This document shows, piece by piece, positions 1 through 8,356 of a stretch of DNA of 64,000 nucleotides. The notes below the pieces were generated by a model. The model saw only the letters and a program-made list of their open reading frames with translations, made no database searches and was not told where the DNA came from. The first letter of the stretch is position 1; the number at the start of each line of letters is the position of its first letter. The stretch covers positions 1 to 64,000 of the forward strand of contig OZ245032.1 in assembly GCA_965224015.1 (NCBI GenBank). The letters are read 5' to 3'. The DNA comes from CBDCVD01 sp965224015. Lineage in GTDB: Bacteria; Pseudomonadota; Alphaproteobacteria; Rhizobiales; CBDCVD01. The position numbers and the translations under genes are program-made.

Positions 1-332
1 GACTTGAGTGCGTTCAATTCGAGCGCATTCTCAGCAACCCTTATATGGCAAGAGGAGCGAAATCCGCAGTCATCATCAACCAGCTCTTCAATATTGTGCC
101 ACAGTTTGGCTGAGGCGAGTGACAGGGGAATCTCCGCCAGGGCTCGGCCAAGACGGCGAACACCGCCTGCGTTGACCCCTGATGCGTGGCGCCCTACCGT
201 GTCTTTTTCCAGGACAATGACCTGCAAACCGCGAAGCGACAGGTGTAAAGCCGCCGAGCAGCCATGCAGCCCGCCTCCGATCACAACAACATCTGCGGTT
301 TTGCCCCCAGATTTTAAATCGACGGCGGTCAT
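1..332 (-). CDS. FAD-dependent oxidoreductase (DAO family), N-terminal part, runs off left edge
   Basis: Read on the minus strand from ATG at 332, an open frame continues past the window start (about 110 residues visible). It begins with a Rossmann FAD-binding motif (VVVIGGGLHGCSAALHLSL, about residues 15-33) followed by VLEKD, the usual adenine-binding strand end of D-amino-acid-oxidase-fold flavoproteins. It lies 2 bp after the stop of the FAD/[2Fe-2S] subunit and is co-oriented with it, so it is probably the beta (substrate-oxidising) subunit of a heteromeric opine, hydroxyproline or HcnABC-type dehydrogenase. The family is clear; the substrate is inferred only from neighbours. The C-terminal substrate domain is outside the window. 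Confidence 0.85.
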   Translation of the reverse strand, partial: MTAVDLKSGGKTADVVVIGGGLHGCSAALHLSLRGLQVIVLEKDTVGRHASGVNAGGVRRLGRALAEIPLSLASAKLWHNIEELVDDDCGFRSSCHIRVAENALELNALK

Positions 333-334
333 GG

Positions 335-1732
335 TCAAACCGTGGCGCTACTGTCAAGGCCGGCAAGCTCCTCCAGTCGCAAAGGTTTAATCGGCGGGCG
401 CAGACGAAAATACCCGGTGTCCTCAACTGAAGAGCCGTTGATCGTCGCGATCAGCTCCGACACTGTTGTTCCGCAAAATCGCCCCTGACAGGGCCCCATG
501 CCACAGCGGCTGAAGCTCTTGAGCTGATTGGGCCCATCACACCCAATCAGAACCGCCTGACGGACAGCGCCGACGCTAACTTCCTCGCATCGGCAAACAA
601 TCGTGTCGTCATCAAGAGGAACGCGAAACCGCTCCGCAGGGCGAAACAGGGTCGATAGAAAGCGTTGCAATCGACGCTCGCGGGCCACCACCAGGCGATG
701 CGGGCGTGCAGTTTTATCACGCTCGGCAGCCGTGATTACCTTAAGCGCGCACAGCGCTTCAAGTCCAGCGATTGTGCCGGCGCTCGGTGCCGCAACCGCC
801 CCTCCTATGGCCGCTGCGTCCCCAACAACCGATATTCCCGGAACAATAGATCGATACCATTCGTCGGTGCGAATTGTCCAGCAAACGCTGGAACGATCCC
901 ACGCCGCCCCACAGCCCGCGGCCAAACTGATATTGATGTTTGGAATAATTCCCTGATGCAAAAGCACATGGGTGCCGGTGAGGCTTTCCCAGGCGCCGCG
1001 CTTTTTGTAGTCGATGCCAGCCGCCGTTCCCTCCCCAACAATGCGCACAGCCTCAACCCCTGTAACGATCGGTGTATCCGTCGCCGCCAGCGCCCGCCGC
1101 CAGCGCCACCCGTCATAAAGGCGCTTTCTGGCGCCTAGCGCATCAGCGCAATAAGCGATCGCTTTCAGGTAGTTTTCCCGCGGCGTCAAATCAATGAAGG
1201 CGCGGATTGGCAGCCCCGCTTCAATGTATTGATAAGCCAATAAAAACAAAAGGGGACCCGTGCCGATAAAAATGGCATTTTTAATGCCAATGCGGGATTG
1301 CTTTAGCAGGATTTGCGCCGCACCAGCGGTCATAACTCCGGCTTTCGTCCAGCCGGGAATGGGAAATGGCCGCTCCTGGGCACCGGAGGCAATAATAACA
1401 TGGCGCGCGCGTACAAGAGCGGCAGCACCATCAACACTATAGCCAATCTCGCGTTCATCGGAGACCTGCCAGACCACAGCACCGGGGATATAATCGGCAT
1501 CACAGGCACGAAATGCCGCAACCTGCTCCTTACCGCAATAGTAGGCCTCACCCAGGTCCGGTGCGGTTGTCCTTGTATTGGTCTCAATAGCGCGGTAGAT
1601 CTGCCCGCCTGGTGCGCGCTGTTCGTCCAGCACCAGCACGCGCGCTCCCGCATTTGAGACCGTGCACGCCGCGGCCATGCCCGCCGGGCCAGCGCCGATA
1701 ACAACAACGTCGTACCCCTCTTGCGCGATCAA
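335..1732 (-). CDS. FAD/NAD(P)-binding oxidoreductase with BFD-like [2Fe-2S] domain (opine oxidase subunit A / HcnB type)
   Basis: A 465-residue protein. The N-terminal dinucleotide motif VIGAGPAG is at residues 11-18, and ATG-type flavoprotein strands follow. The C-terminal region carries CxC at about 380-382 and CGMGPC at about 410-415, the cysteine pattern of the BFD-like [2Fe-2S] domain found in opine oxidase subunit A, HcnB and the alpha subunit of D-hydroxyproline dehydrogenase. Its start overlaps the stop of the upstream ferredoxin-like subunit by 4 bp (1729-1732), and its stop is 2 bp before the next flavoprotein, so the three are very likely one complex. Known relatives pass electrons from substrate to the respiratory chain. 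The substrate is unknown; opine or proline-derived imino acids fit the neighbouring transporter and the regulator type. Confidence 0.88.
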   Translation of the reverse strand: MIAQEGYDVVVIGAGPAGMAAACTVSNAGARVLVLDEQRAPGGQIYRAIETNTRTTAPDLGEAYYCGKEQVAAFRACDADYIPGAVVWQVSDEREIGYSVDGAAALVRARHVIIASGAQERPFPIPGWTKAGVMTAGAAQILLKQSRIGIKNAIFIGTGPLLFLLAYQYIEAGLPIRAFIDLTPRENYLKAIAYCADALGARKRLYDGWRWRRALAATDTPIVTGVEAVRIVGEGTAAGIDYKKRGAWESLTGTHVLLHQGIIPNINISLAAGCGAAWDRSSVCWTIRTDEWYRSIVPGISVVGDAAAIGGAVAAPSAGTIAGLEALCALKVITAAERDKTARPHRLVVARERRLQRFLSTLFRPAERFRVPLDDDTIVCRCEEVSVGAVRQAVLIGCDGPNQLKSFSRCGMGPCQGRFCGTTVSELIATINGSSVEDTGYFRLRPPIKPLRLEELAGLDSSATV

Positions 1733-2097
1733 GACGACGCCCCATACGTTTCCATATCTGGAAGCCCGATAGCCCCTTTTTGCCTGACAACGTGCATTCC
1801 CTCCTGCACTTTAATCATGCAGGCCTGCCGGTTTTCCATTCCATCCACACTTACCAGACAATCAAAGCAAGCCCCCATCATGCAAAACGGGGATCGGGCT
1901 GACTTCGAAACGGGCGTATCGCGAAAATGGATAACCCCCGCCTCCAGAAGTGCCGCGGCAAGGCTAAGCCCCTTTCGGGCAACCACCGGCGCGTCCTCGA
2001 ACACAATGGTAATCGTCTCTCTATGTTGCCCATCAAGCTTCACGAACACGTTATTGCCTTTCAATGAAAGCGCCGGATGCCCATAAATTGACCGCAT
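1729..2097 (-). CDS. (2Fe-2S)-binding protein, small subunit of opine oxidase/HcnA-type complex
   Basis: A 122-residue protein with cysteines at about 72, 77, 80 and 93 (C-x4-C-x2-C-x12-C, motif FCMMGACFDC), typical of the Fer2_4 subunit of heterotrimeric opine, hydroxyproline or cyanide-forming glycine dehydrogenases. It is the first of three tightly packed genes on the minus strand and overlaps the next start by 4 bp. It follows the transporter permease gene after a 47-bp gap, so it probably belongs to the same transcript. Role: electron transfer between the two flavoprotein subunits. The assignment rests on cysteine spacing, size and operon context. Confidence 0.85.
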   Translation of the reverse strand: MRSIYGHPALSLKGNNVFVKLDGQHRETITIVFEDAPVVARKGLSLAAALLEAGVIHFRDTPVSKSARSPFCMMGACFDCLVSVDGMENRQACMIKVQEGMHVVRQKGAIGLPDMETYGASS

Positions 2098-2144
2098 CCG
2101 TTGCAGAGCCGCCTGTTTCTGCCCGCAATATTGCGACTGTCGCC

Positions 2145-2942
2145 TTAATTGCCCTTGCCGATAAGAATATTGTCTAACCCATAGATGCGATCCAGGATCA
2201 GCATGGCAATCATGGTGATAAATATGAGGGCAGCGGATAGCGAAGCGATCAGCGGATCGATCGTCTCGGTAATGTGCTCATACATGCGCACCGGCAATGT
2301 GGTTGTGCTGGGTGAGGCGACAAACACACTCATCGTCAGCTCATCAAAACTGGTAATGAACGCCAGCACCCATCCGCCCGCAACGCCGGGAATGATCATC
2401 GGCAAGGTCACGCGTCTAAAGGTTACCCAGTTGGAGGCACCCAGAGAAACGGCTGCGCTCTCTGCGGATCGATCCAGTCCCGTAACAGAGGCCAATACCA
2501 GGCGTAGGGCGTAGGGCATGATGATAATGACATGACACAGAACCAGCCCGACGAATGTACCATACCAGCCGACCTTGGTGAGGAAGCTGAGGAACGACAC
2601 ACCGAGAACAATATGGGGCACCATTAGGGGAGACAGGAAAAAGGCCATCATGGCACCGCGCCCGGGAAAGTCAAACCGCGCAAATGCCAGGGCCGCCGGC
2701 AACGACAATCCAACCGCGATTGTTGCCGAGGCAACGCCTAAGAAAAGGCTGAGATAGAACGCGTCAATAAAGTGCGGATTGTCAAAAATGGCTCGGAACC
2801 AGCGCAGGGAAAACCCGTCAACCGGCAGGGATATATAACCATTGGGGGTAAACGCCACCAGGCAGACGACCACAAGGGGCGCCAGCATGAAGACCATGAA
2901 CAGAATGTGAAAGAAAAGGGCGGGAAGCGCGTTACGATTCAT
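2145..2942 (-). CDS. ABC transporter permease, PotC-like (polyamine/opine type)
   Basis: A 265-residue inner-membrane protein with about six hydrophobic segments. The EAA-type cytoplasmic loop (SAAVSLGASNWVTFRRVTLP) lies near residues 160-180 and contacts the ATPase. Length and end sequences match the second permease of spermidine/putrescine-family importers. The start codon overlaps the stop of the preceding permease gene (ATGA, 2939-2942), indicating translational coupling. With the ATPase, first permease and binding protein it forms a complete four-part importer in the order binding protein-ATPase-permease-permease. Confidence 0.9.
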   Translation of the reverse strand: MNRNALPALFFHILFMVFMLAPLVVVCLVAFTPNGYISLPVDGFSLRWFRAIFDNPHFIDAFYLSLFLGVASATIAVGLSLPAALAFARFDFPGRGAMMAFFLSPLMVPHIVLGVSFLSFLTKVGWYGTFVGLVLCHVIIIMPYALRLVLASVTGLDRSAESAAVSLGASNWVTFRRVTLPMIIPGVAGGWVLAFITSFDELTMSVFVASPSTTTLPVRMYEHITETIDPLIASLSAALIFITMIAMLILDRIYGLDNILIGKGN

Positions 2943-3814
2943 TTGAACACCTGCGCGTATTTACGCTCCACATAAGTGTTGAAGGTCGAAACAATCAGAA
3001 TATTGGCCACCAGCAACAACACGGCTATAGTGGCGCCAAGAGGCCAGTTCAGGGTGCCGAGATATTCATCATAGGCTGTGGTGGCCACAACCTTAAGGCG
3101 CCGTCCGCCAAGTATGGATGGGGTCGCAAAAGCGCTCGCGGCCAGGGCAAAAACGATCAGGCTTCCCGACAGGACCCCAGGCATGATCTGCGGCAGAACA
3201 ATACGGCGCAAGACCGTAAACGGATTGGCACCAAGAGAGAGCCCGGCGCTCTCCACCTGCGAATCAAGCTTTTGCAGGGACGCCCATACCGACAAGACCA
3301 TGAAGGGGATCAACACATGCACCAGTGCAATGACCACGCCGGTCATGGTGAACATCAATTTTATTGGCGTATCTACGATTCCCGCACCAATAAGCGCGCC
3401 GTTGATCACCCCGTTGCTGCCAATCAATATGGCCCACCCGAGGGTGCGGACAACAACCGAAATCAGCAGCGGCCCCAGGATGGCCAGCATGCATATGGAC
3501 TTCCATGGGTTAGCCATGCGATAAAGAATATAGGCCTCGGGGGTCCCCAAAGCCGCACAAAACAGCGTCACCAAAAGGGACATGATGAGCGTGCGCAGGA
3601 AAACCTCATGGAAGTAAGGGTCCGAAACGACTTCCCAGTAATTGGCCAGGGAATATTCTTCGATAATGCCGCCGCGGTTCATGTCAAAGCTGTTGAAACT
3701 GAGCAGGAACGTCATCAGCAGGGGCGCGGTGAACAGAACCAGATAGAGGATGAAAGCCGGGGCACTCAAAAAATAAGGCTTTGCCCTGGCTCCTGCAGGG
3801 GTTTCAGCTTGCAT
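2939..3814 (-). CDS. ABC transporter permease, PotB-like
   Basis: A 291-residue membrane protein. It has a cytoplasmic N-terminus, a first membrane segment at about 20-40, and the EAA loop SAGLSLGANPFTVLRRIVLP near 190-210. It is the first permease of a PotABCD-type importer. Its start (3814) lies inside the 3' end of the ATPase gene (stop at 3804) and its stop overlaps the next permease start, so these three genes are translated as a coupled unit. The solute is not shown by the sequence; the downstream oxidase suggests an amine, opine or imino acid. Confidence 0.9.
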   Translation of the reverse strand: MQAETPAGARAKPYFLSAPAFILYLVLFTAPLLMTFLLSFNSFDMNRGGIIEEYSLANYWEVVSDPYFHEVFLRTLIMSLLVTLFCAALGTPEAYILYRMANPWKSICMLAILGPLLISVVVRTLGWAILIGSNGVINGALIGAGIVDTPIKLMFTMTGVVIALVHVLIPFMVLSVWASLQKLDSQVESAGLSLGANPFTVLRRIVLPQIMPGVLSGSLIVFALAASAFATPSILGGRRLKVVATTAYDEYLGTLNWPLGATIAVLLLVANILIVSTFNTYVERKYAQVFK

Positions 3815-4874
3815 CTTGCGTCTCCATTGGCAAGACCCGGACCTCTTCCTCGGACCAAGTCAATCCCACTTCGTCAGCTTCAGCGGTTTTTTGCTCTCCG
3901 GAATTCTGAACCACCACAATAAATGTCCCATGGGCGGTTGCGATCTGGAAAATCCAGTGATTTCCCTGAAAGATTCGCGCATGCACGGTTCCCTTTACGA
4001 TGCCGTCCGCGGCCCCGACCAGGCGAATTTTCTCCGGCCGGATCGAGGCCTGCACCCGTGTGCCCTGTTCCAGGTTACGAGCCGTTGTGACAAGCAAGAC
4101 TCCCAGAGCCGCAACAACCGCCCTGCCGTCTTCAAGCGCACTGACCGTGCCCTCGAACATGTTGGACTTGCCGAGAAAGCTTGAAACAAAACTGTCCCCG
4201 GGGAACTCATAGGCCGCAAACGGCTGATCCACCTGAACGAGCTTACCTTTGTTCATCACTGCAATGCGATCGCTCATGGCCATGGCTTCCGCCTGATCGT
4301 GAGTCACAAGAATGGTGGTGGTGCCCACGGTGCGCTGGATGGCGCGCAGTTCAATTTGCATGTCCTCGCGGATCTTCGCATCGAGTGCGGAGAGCGGCTC
4401 ATCCAGCAACAAAACTTCGGGCTTGATCACCAAGGCACGCGCCAGGGCAACCCGCTGGCGCTGACCGCCAGACAGTTCGTTGGGATATCGGTGCGCGAAC
4501 TCTGAAAGATGGACCAGTGAAAGCGTTTCCCTGACCCGTTCATTGCGCTCCTTCTTTTCCACGTTGCGCATCTCCAGACCGAAACTGACATTGTCAGCCA
4601 CGCTCATATGAGGAAACAGGGCATAGCTTTGAAACACAATCCCCAGATCACGATGGTTGGGTTTAACGTCGGTAATGTCTTTACCGTTGATAAAAACACG
4701 ACCCTCGGTCGGGGTTACAAAACCGGCGATCATCTGTAACGTGGTGGTTTTCCCGCATCCGGATGGGCCGAGCAACGAGACAAACTCACCACGCTCCACA
4801 TCGAGGTCCATTCTCTCGACAGCGACAAAATCGCCAAACCGTTTGACCAGGCCTTCAAGATGCAAAAATGCCAT
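3804..4874 (-). CDS. ABC transporter ATP-binding protein, PotA-like
   Basis: A 356-residue ATPase. Walker A GPSGCGKT is at residues 36-43, the signature LSGGQ at 134-138 and Walker B LLLDEP at 155-160, followed by the switch histidine (LVTHDQAEA). The C-terminal ~110 residues form a TOBE-type regulatory domain, as in spermidine/putrescine and ferric-iron importers. A good ribosome site (GGGAG) precedes the start. The gap to the upstream binding-protein gene (4875-5009) carries a solo end of repeat family C, so a mobile-element remnant lies inside this operon. Confidence 0.92.
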   Translation of the reverse strand: MAFLHLEGLVKRFGDFVAVERMDLDVERGEFVSLLGPSGCGKTTTLQMIAGFVTPTEGRVFINGKDITDVKPNHRDLGIVFQSYALFPHMSVADNVSFGLEMRNVEKKERNERVRETLSLVHLSEFAHRYPNELSGGQRQRVALARALVIKPEVLLLDEPLSALDAKIREDMQIELRAIQRTVGTTTILVTHDQAEAMAMSDRIAVMNKGKLVQVDQPFAAYEFPGDSFVSSFLGKSNMFEGTVSALEDGRAVVAALGVLLVTTARNLEQGTRVQASIRPEKIRLVGAADGIVKGTVHARIFQGNHWIFQIATAHGTFIVVVQNSGEQKTAEADEVGLTWSEEEVRVLPMETQDAS

Positions 4875-4959
4875 TTACCGGTCTCCCATGGTCCTTGCCT
4901 CATTTGTGTCGCTGCGACGTCATGGAGACCAGCAAAACAGCCCGTGGCGTTTCGCGTTT

Positions 4960-5013
4960 GCCTCGCCAATCGAGAAACAGAATGGGTGCTACTCAAGACC
5001 TGACACGCTCTAG
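4960..5013 (-). repeat. Family C element, solo end (C4)
   Basis: 54 bp match the left arm of the long family C elements (compare 40996-41050), in inverted orientation and ending in CTAG at 5010-5013. The rest of the element is missing. It lies between the ATPase and binding-protein genes of one operon and supplies the TAG stop of the latter. Confidence 0.75.
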
Positions 5014-6068
5014 CGCTCGATTTCGCGTGTCCAGCGTTTTGTCCACGTGCCGCGGGCTGGATTTATGATATCCCAGTTCACCGCGTTCAAAGCGTTGATT
5101 TTTTCCGGCCCATAGGGAAGTGACGCACCAAGCTCGGCGGAGAGTTGTGTTTTCATATTGGTGGGTCCCCAGGCTTTGATTTCCGCAATCCGGGCCTGAA
5201 TTTCCGGGGTCAACAAGTACTGGATAAGGCTTTGCGCGAGATCCGGCACGTCACTGTTTACAACAGGACATGTGCCCACCATCAACGCAACGCCACCCTC
5301 CTTGGGATAAGCAAAGCCACCCGGAAAGCCCGTATCAGCAAGCGATTTCAGCCGTCCCGAACCCCAAACAGACAGAACCGCTTCACGGTTTTGAAACAGT
5401 TCCGACATCTTGCCCGATGAGGGCTCAAAGGTGAGAACATTGGGCCCGATCTTGTTTGCAAATGCGTCAAAACCGGCATCAATATTATCTTCGCCACCGC
5501 CGTTCAGACGCGCCGCCATCACCAGGGCGTGCAGCCCGTAGGTGTTGGTGATCGGTGGGACAACCACCTTACCCTTGAACTTGGGATCCGCCAGATCGTT
5601 CCATGAGGAGGGTGCTGGCCAGCCATTTTTCTCAAACGTCTCTTTGTCATAGGCCAAACCGGTGGCAACAAATCCGATGCCCACGGCTTTTTCTGTATTC
5701 ATCTTGGCGATTTCATAGACATCATCAAAGATTTTGGCATCCTGGATTGTGTCGCAAAACCCCAGTGCGATAGCCTGGTACATGGGGCCATCATCAAGAA
5801 AAACAACGTCAAGCTCCTGGGCGCTTGATTGCGCCTGCAGCTTGGCCAGGGTCTTGGTGGAATTACCCGGGACGTAGACGACCCTCGCATTGTTCGCTTC
5901 CATCCACGGAGGCAATAGTTCTTCCATCATTAACTTTTCCGTGGAGCCGCCATAAGCGCCCAGATAAAGCGTGCGCTCCTGGGCCGTTGCCGAAGAGATG
6001 CCATACGTGGCCGCCAACATAGATACCACAATGCCGGATAGGCCTGATACAAAGTGTTTTGGTTTCAT
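5010..6068 (-). CDS. ABC transporter substrate-binding protein, PotD/SBP_bac type
   Basis: A 352-residue periplasmic protein. An open frame exists upstream, but the start at 6068 is preferred: it has a strong AGGAGG site and begins a signal peptide (MKPKHFVSGLSGIVV..., cleavage after about ATAQ, residue 30). The mature part (TLYLGAYGGS..., VVVPPITNTYG) resembles the spermidine-binding fold. It is the first gene of the minus-strand transport-oxidase operon and divergent from the LysR gene. The sequence just upstream of the start, around the ribosome site, is a short tandem array of a GGACACGA-like unit (about 6070-6100). The stop codon TAG is part of the CTAG target site at the end of a family C remnant. 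Confidence 0.9.
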   Translation of the reverse strand: MKPKHFVSGLSGIVVSMLAATYGISSATAQERTLYLGAYGGSTEKLMMEELLPPWMEANNARVVYVPGNSTKTLAKLQAQSSAQELDVVFLDDGPMYQAIALGFCDTIQDAKIFDDVYEIAKMNTEKAVGIGFVATGLAYDKETFEKNGWPAPSSWNDLADPKFKGKVVVPPITNTYGLHALVMAARLNGGGEDNIDAGFDAFANKIGPNVLTFEPSSGKMSELFQNREAVLSVWGSGRLKSLADTGFPGGFAYPKEGGVALMVGTCPVVNSDVPDLAQSLIQYLLTPEIQARIAEIKAWGPTNMKTQLSAELGASLPYGPEKINALNAVNWDIINPARGTWTKRWTREIER

Positions 6069-6216
6069 TCTGTCCTCCTGTCCTCGTGTCCTCGTGTCCT
6101 CCCAATGGCATGGCGAGGAAATTGAATGTCGATTGTGGTCCTGTTTCCTATTCAAAGACCAGAGATCACCTTATAAATCAAATATCATTGTTTCATTACT
6201 TTATGCCTTGATGTTA

Positions 6217-6317
6217 TACCAGCGGTATTGGCTTTATGTACACGCCGACTGGTGTACCGCTTTGATAACATACTTACTTGACGCTAATCCATGAGTCATT
6301 GGTAAGGACCCTTGGTA
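6217..6317 (-). repeat. Family A MITE (A1), 101 bp
   Basis: An intact copy with ends TACCAGCGG and CCTTGGTA, flanked by TTA and TAA. It occupies the space between the divergent binding-protein and LysR genes and ends 15 bp before the LysR start, so it must lie in or replace the LysR promoter region. Confidence 0.93.
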
Positions 6318-6332
6318 TAAAAGATCTTTCCT

Positions 6333-7229
6333 ATGCTCACATCACGAATGATCGAAGCCTTTCGCGCCGTGATCCTAAACGGCAGCATTAGCGCTGCAGC
6401 AAACGTCATGCATATCTCGCAGCCAGCGGTCAGTCGTCTGATCCGGGATTTGGAGGCGGAAATCGGCTTTGCTCTGTTTGAGCGCCGCCATGGTCGGGTT
6501 TTCGCCAATGAAGACGCCCTGGAACTCTATGAAGAGGTTCATTACGCCTATATTGGAATGCGGCGCATTGCAGAGGCGGCCGACCAGATAAGACGGCGCG
6601 AGTCTGGGGTGTTGCGTGTGGCGAGTATGCCCGCTGTCGGCCTTAGCATCATGCCAGAGGTCATAGCTCGATTTCGCGCACGGCATCCAAAGATCTTTAT
6701 CTCTTTGGAAGTTGTTCGTTCCGTAACCGCCATTCAATTCCTGACGGCGCTCCGTAGTGACATTGGTTTTCTGGAAGCCTCGTATGGCGCTCCCTCTCTT
6801 GAGCGTGGACCCCGGTTTGACCTTGAGACCGTGTGCATCTTGCCTCGGGATCATCGCCTGTTGGCCAACGAGGTCCTGACACCTGAGGATCTTGAGAACG
6901 AGGCTTTTGTATCTCTTGGTGCCGACTCGCAGACACGCACCAAAATCGATGCGGTGTTTGAGGCTGCTGGCGTAAGCCGGCAGGCTCTCACCGAGGCGCC
7001 CTTGTCCAGTGTCATCTGTTCCCTGGTGAGACAGGGTTGCGGTCTGTCCATCGTGGATCCCTTGTCAGCGGCTGAGTTCAAAGGGCAAGGGCTTGACACA
7101 CGACCGTTTCGTCCTGCCATCGGATTTTCTTTCAGGGCACTCGCTACGTCTCGGCTTGTGGGAACAAAGCTGCTGCAAGAGTTCTACAGCCTATTCGAGG
7201 AGACAATGACGCAAGCTCTTGAGTCTTGA
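6333..7229 (+). CDS. LysR-family transcriptional regulator (NocR/OccR-like)
   Basis: A 298-residue regulator with the winged helix-turn-helix at about residues 1-60 (AAANVMHISQPAVSRLIRDL) and the effector-binding domain from about 90 onward. The opening MLTSRMIEAFRAVILNGSIS and the segment LRVASMPAVGLSIMPEVIARF resemble opine-responsive regulators such as NocR/OccR. It is divergent from the transporter-oxidase operon, the usual arrangement for a LysR activator of that operon. A family A element sits immediately upstream, so its expression may have been altered. Family is certain; effector unknown. Confidence 0.9.
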   Translation: MLTSRMIEAFRAVILNGSISAAANVMHISQPAVSRLIRDLEAEIGFALFERRHGRVFANEDALELYEEVHYAYIGMRRIAEAADQIRRRESGVLRVASMPAVGLSIMPEVIARFRARHPKIFISLEVVRSVTAIQFLTALRSDIGFLEASYGAPSLERGPRFDLETVCILPRDHRLLANEVLTPEDLENEAFVSLGADSQTRTKIDAVFEAAGVSRQALTEAPLSSVICSLVRQGCGLSIVDPLSAAEFKGQGLDTRPFRPAIGFSFRALATSRLVGTKLLQEFYSLFEETMTQALES

Positions 7230-7250
7230 AGCGATGATATTCAGCAAGCC

Positions 7251-8168
7251 TTAATCCCTGGTGCCTCCACAAGACGGATGCCCGCGGGTCAATACGCGTC
7301 CATCAATGATTGCCAGCCCCACAAAGATGATCACCATGCCCAGCAGATGATAAGCGCTCAAGTGTTCATCAAGAAACAGCCAGCCGACAACGATGACCAT
7401 GGGTGGCAGGATAATCGTCACCAGCATGGTGTTGAGCGAACCGGCATCGCGCAAGAGTACAAAATAAAGCCGATAGGCTAGCGCCGTCGACAGGAGCCCC
7501 ATAAACAGCGCGGCAAAGATAAAGTCATCCGAAACAGAGCCGGGCATCGGCTCGAACACAAGGGCAATTGGCAAAAGCGTCAGTGCCGAGCACGTTACCA
7601 TTCCCGTGGCCGCCACCATGGGATCAAGCCCTTGAAAGCGTCGTCCATAGACCGCTGTGAACGCGTATCCAAGGGAGGCCAGTAAAATCATCACATAGGC
7701 AAACGCCGGTGCTGTCGCCGATCCTTGCAGGCTCGGTGCCATGAGAATTCCAACCCCAAGGAAACCCACAAACGCACCAATCGATTTCGCCAGGCTTGCC
7801 CGCTCTCCATGAGCACTGCCACCAAGATACCAACAGTGCGCGACGATCACCGTAAGCGCCGGTGTCATGGCGTTCACAATCGCCGCCACGCCGCTGGCCA
7901 GGTAGACCTGGCCCAAAGGGATAAGGGAAAACGGCAGAGCATTATTGCACAGGCCCATAACAAAAAATGCCGACCAGAGTTTCCACGATCTCGGCAAGGA
8001 GCGACCTGTCACCAGCAAATAAATATGCAAGGCTATGCCGCCGATCACCAGGCGCAGCGCCCCCACTGTCACAGGCCCCACCTCTTCAAGCAAGACTTCA
8101 GCAAAGGTAAAGGCTCCGGTCCACACCAGCGCCAAAAGCAACAATAGGCTCCACTCCCGTCCGCTCAT
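7251..8168 (-). CDS. DMT superfamily transporter (EamA domains)
   Basis: A 305-residue inner-membrane protein with about ten hydrophobic segments arranged as two EamA repeats. Family-typical stretches are the early WTGAFTFAEVLLEEVGPVTV and, in the second repeat, LSTALAYRLYFVLLRDAGS. It is convergent with the LysR gene and divergent from the M20 hydrolase gene. Such proteins usually export metabolites or amino acids; no substrate can be read from the sequence. Confidence 0.88.
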   Translation of the reverse strand: MSGREWSLLLLLALVWTGAFTFAEVLLEEVGPVTVGALRLVIGGIALHIYLLVTGRSLPRSWKLWSAFFVMGLCNNALPFSLIPLGQVYLASGVAAIVNAMTPALTVIVAHCWYLGGSAHGERASLAKSIGAFVGFLGVGILMAPSLQGSATAPAFAYVMILLASLGYAFTAVYGRRFQGLDPMVAATGMVTCSALTLLPIALVFEPMPGSVSDDFIFAALFMGLLSTALAYRLYFVLLRDAGSLNTMLVTIILPPMVIVVGWLFLDEHLSAYHLLGMVIIFVGLAIIDGRVLTRGHPSCGGTRD

Positions 8169-8356
8169 TGTCTGTCTCCGGTTTTCCCGATCAGGGTCGG
8201 CATGGGCTGATCAGGTCGTAAATAAAAGTTTCCAGGTGATCAACCCGAATCATGCAAACAGGGGGGTGCGGAAAATAATCCATGGCGCGCGGATCAGGGG
8301 TGCGCGGCAACATTTGTACACAGGCATGATTTCAACAGGGTCCGTTTTGCTATAGC

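Noticed and set aside
335..2097. Hydrogen cyanide synthase (hcnABC)
   Set aside because: Subunit architecture is the same, but linkage to a polyamine/opine-type importer and an OccR-like regulator makes an opine or imino-acid dehydrogenase more likely; sequence alone cannot separate them.
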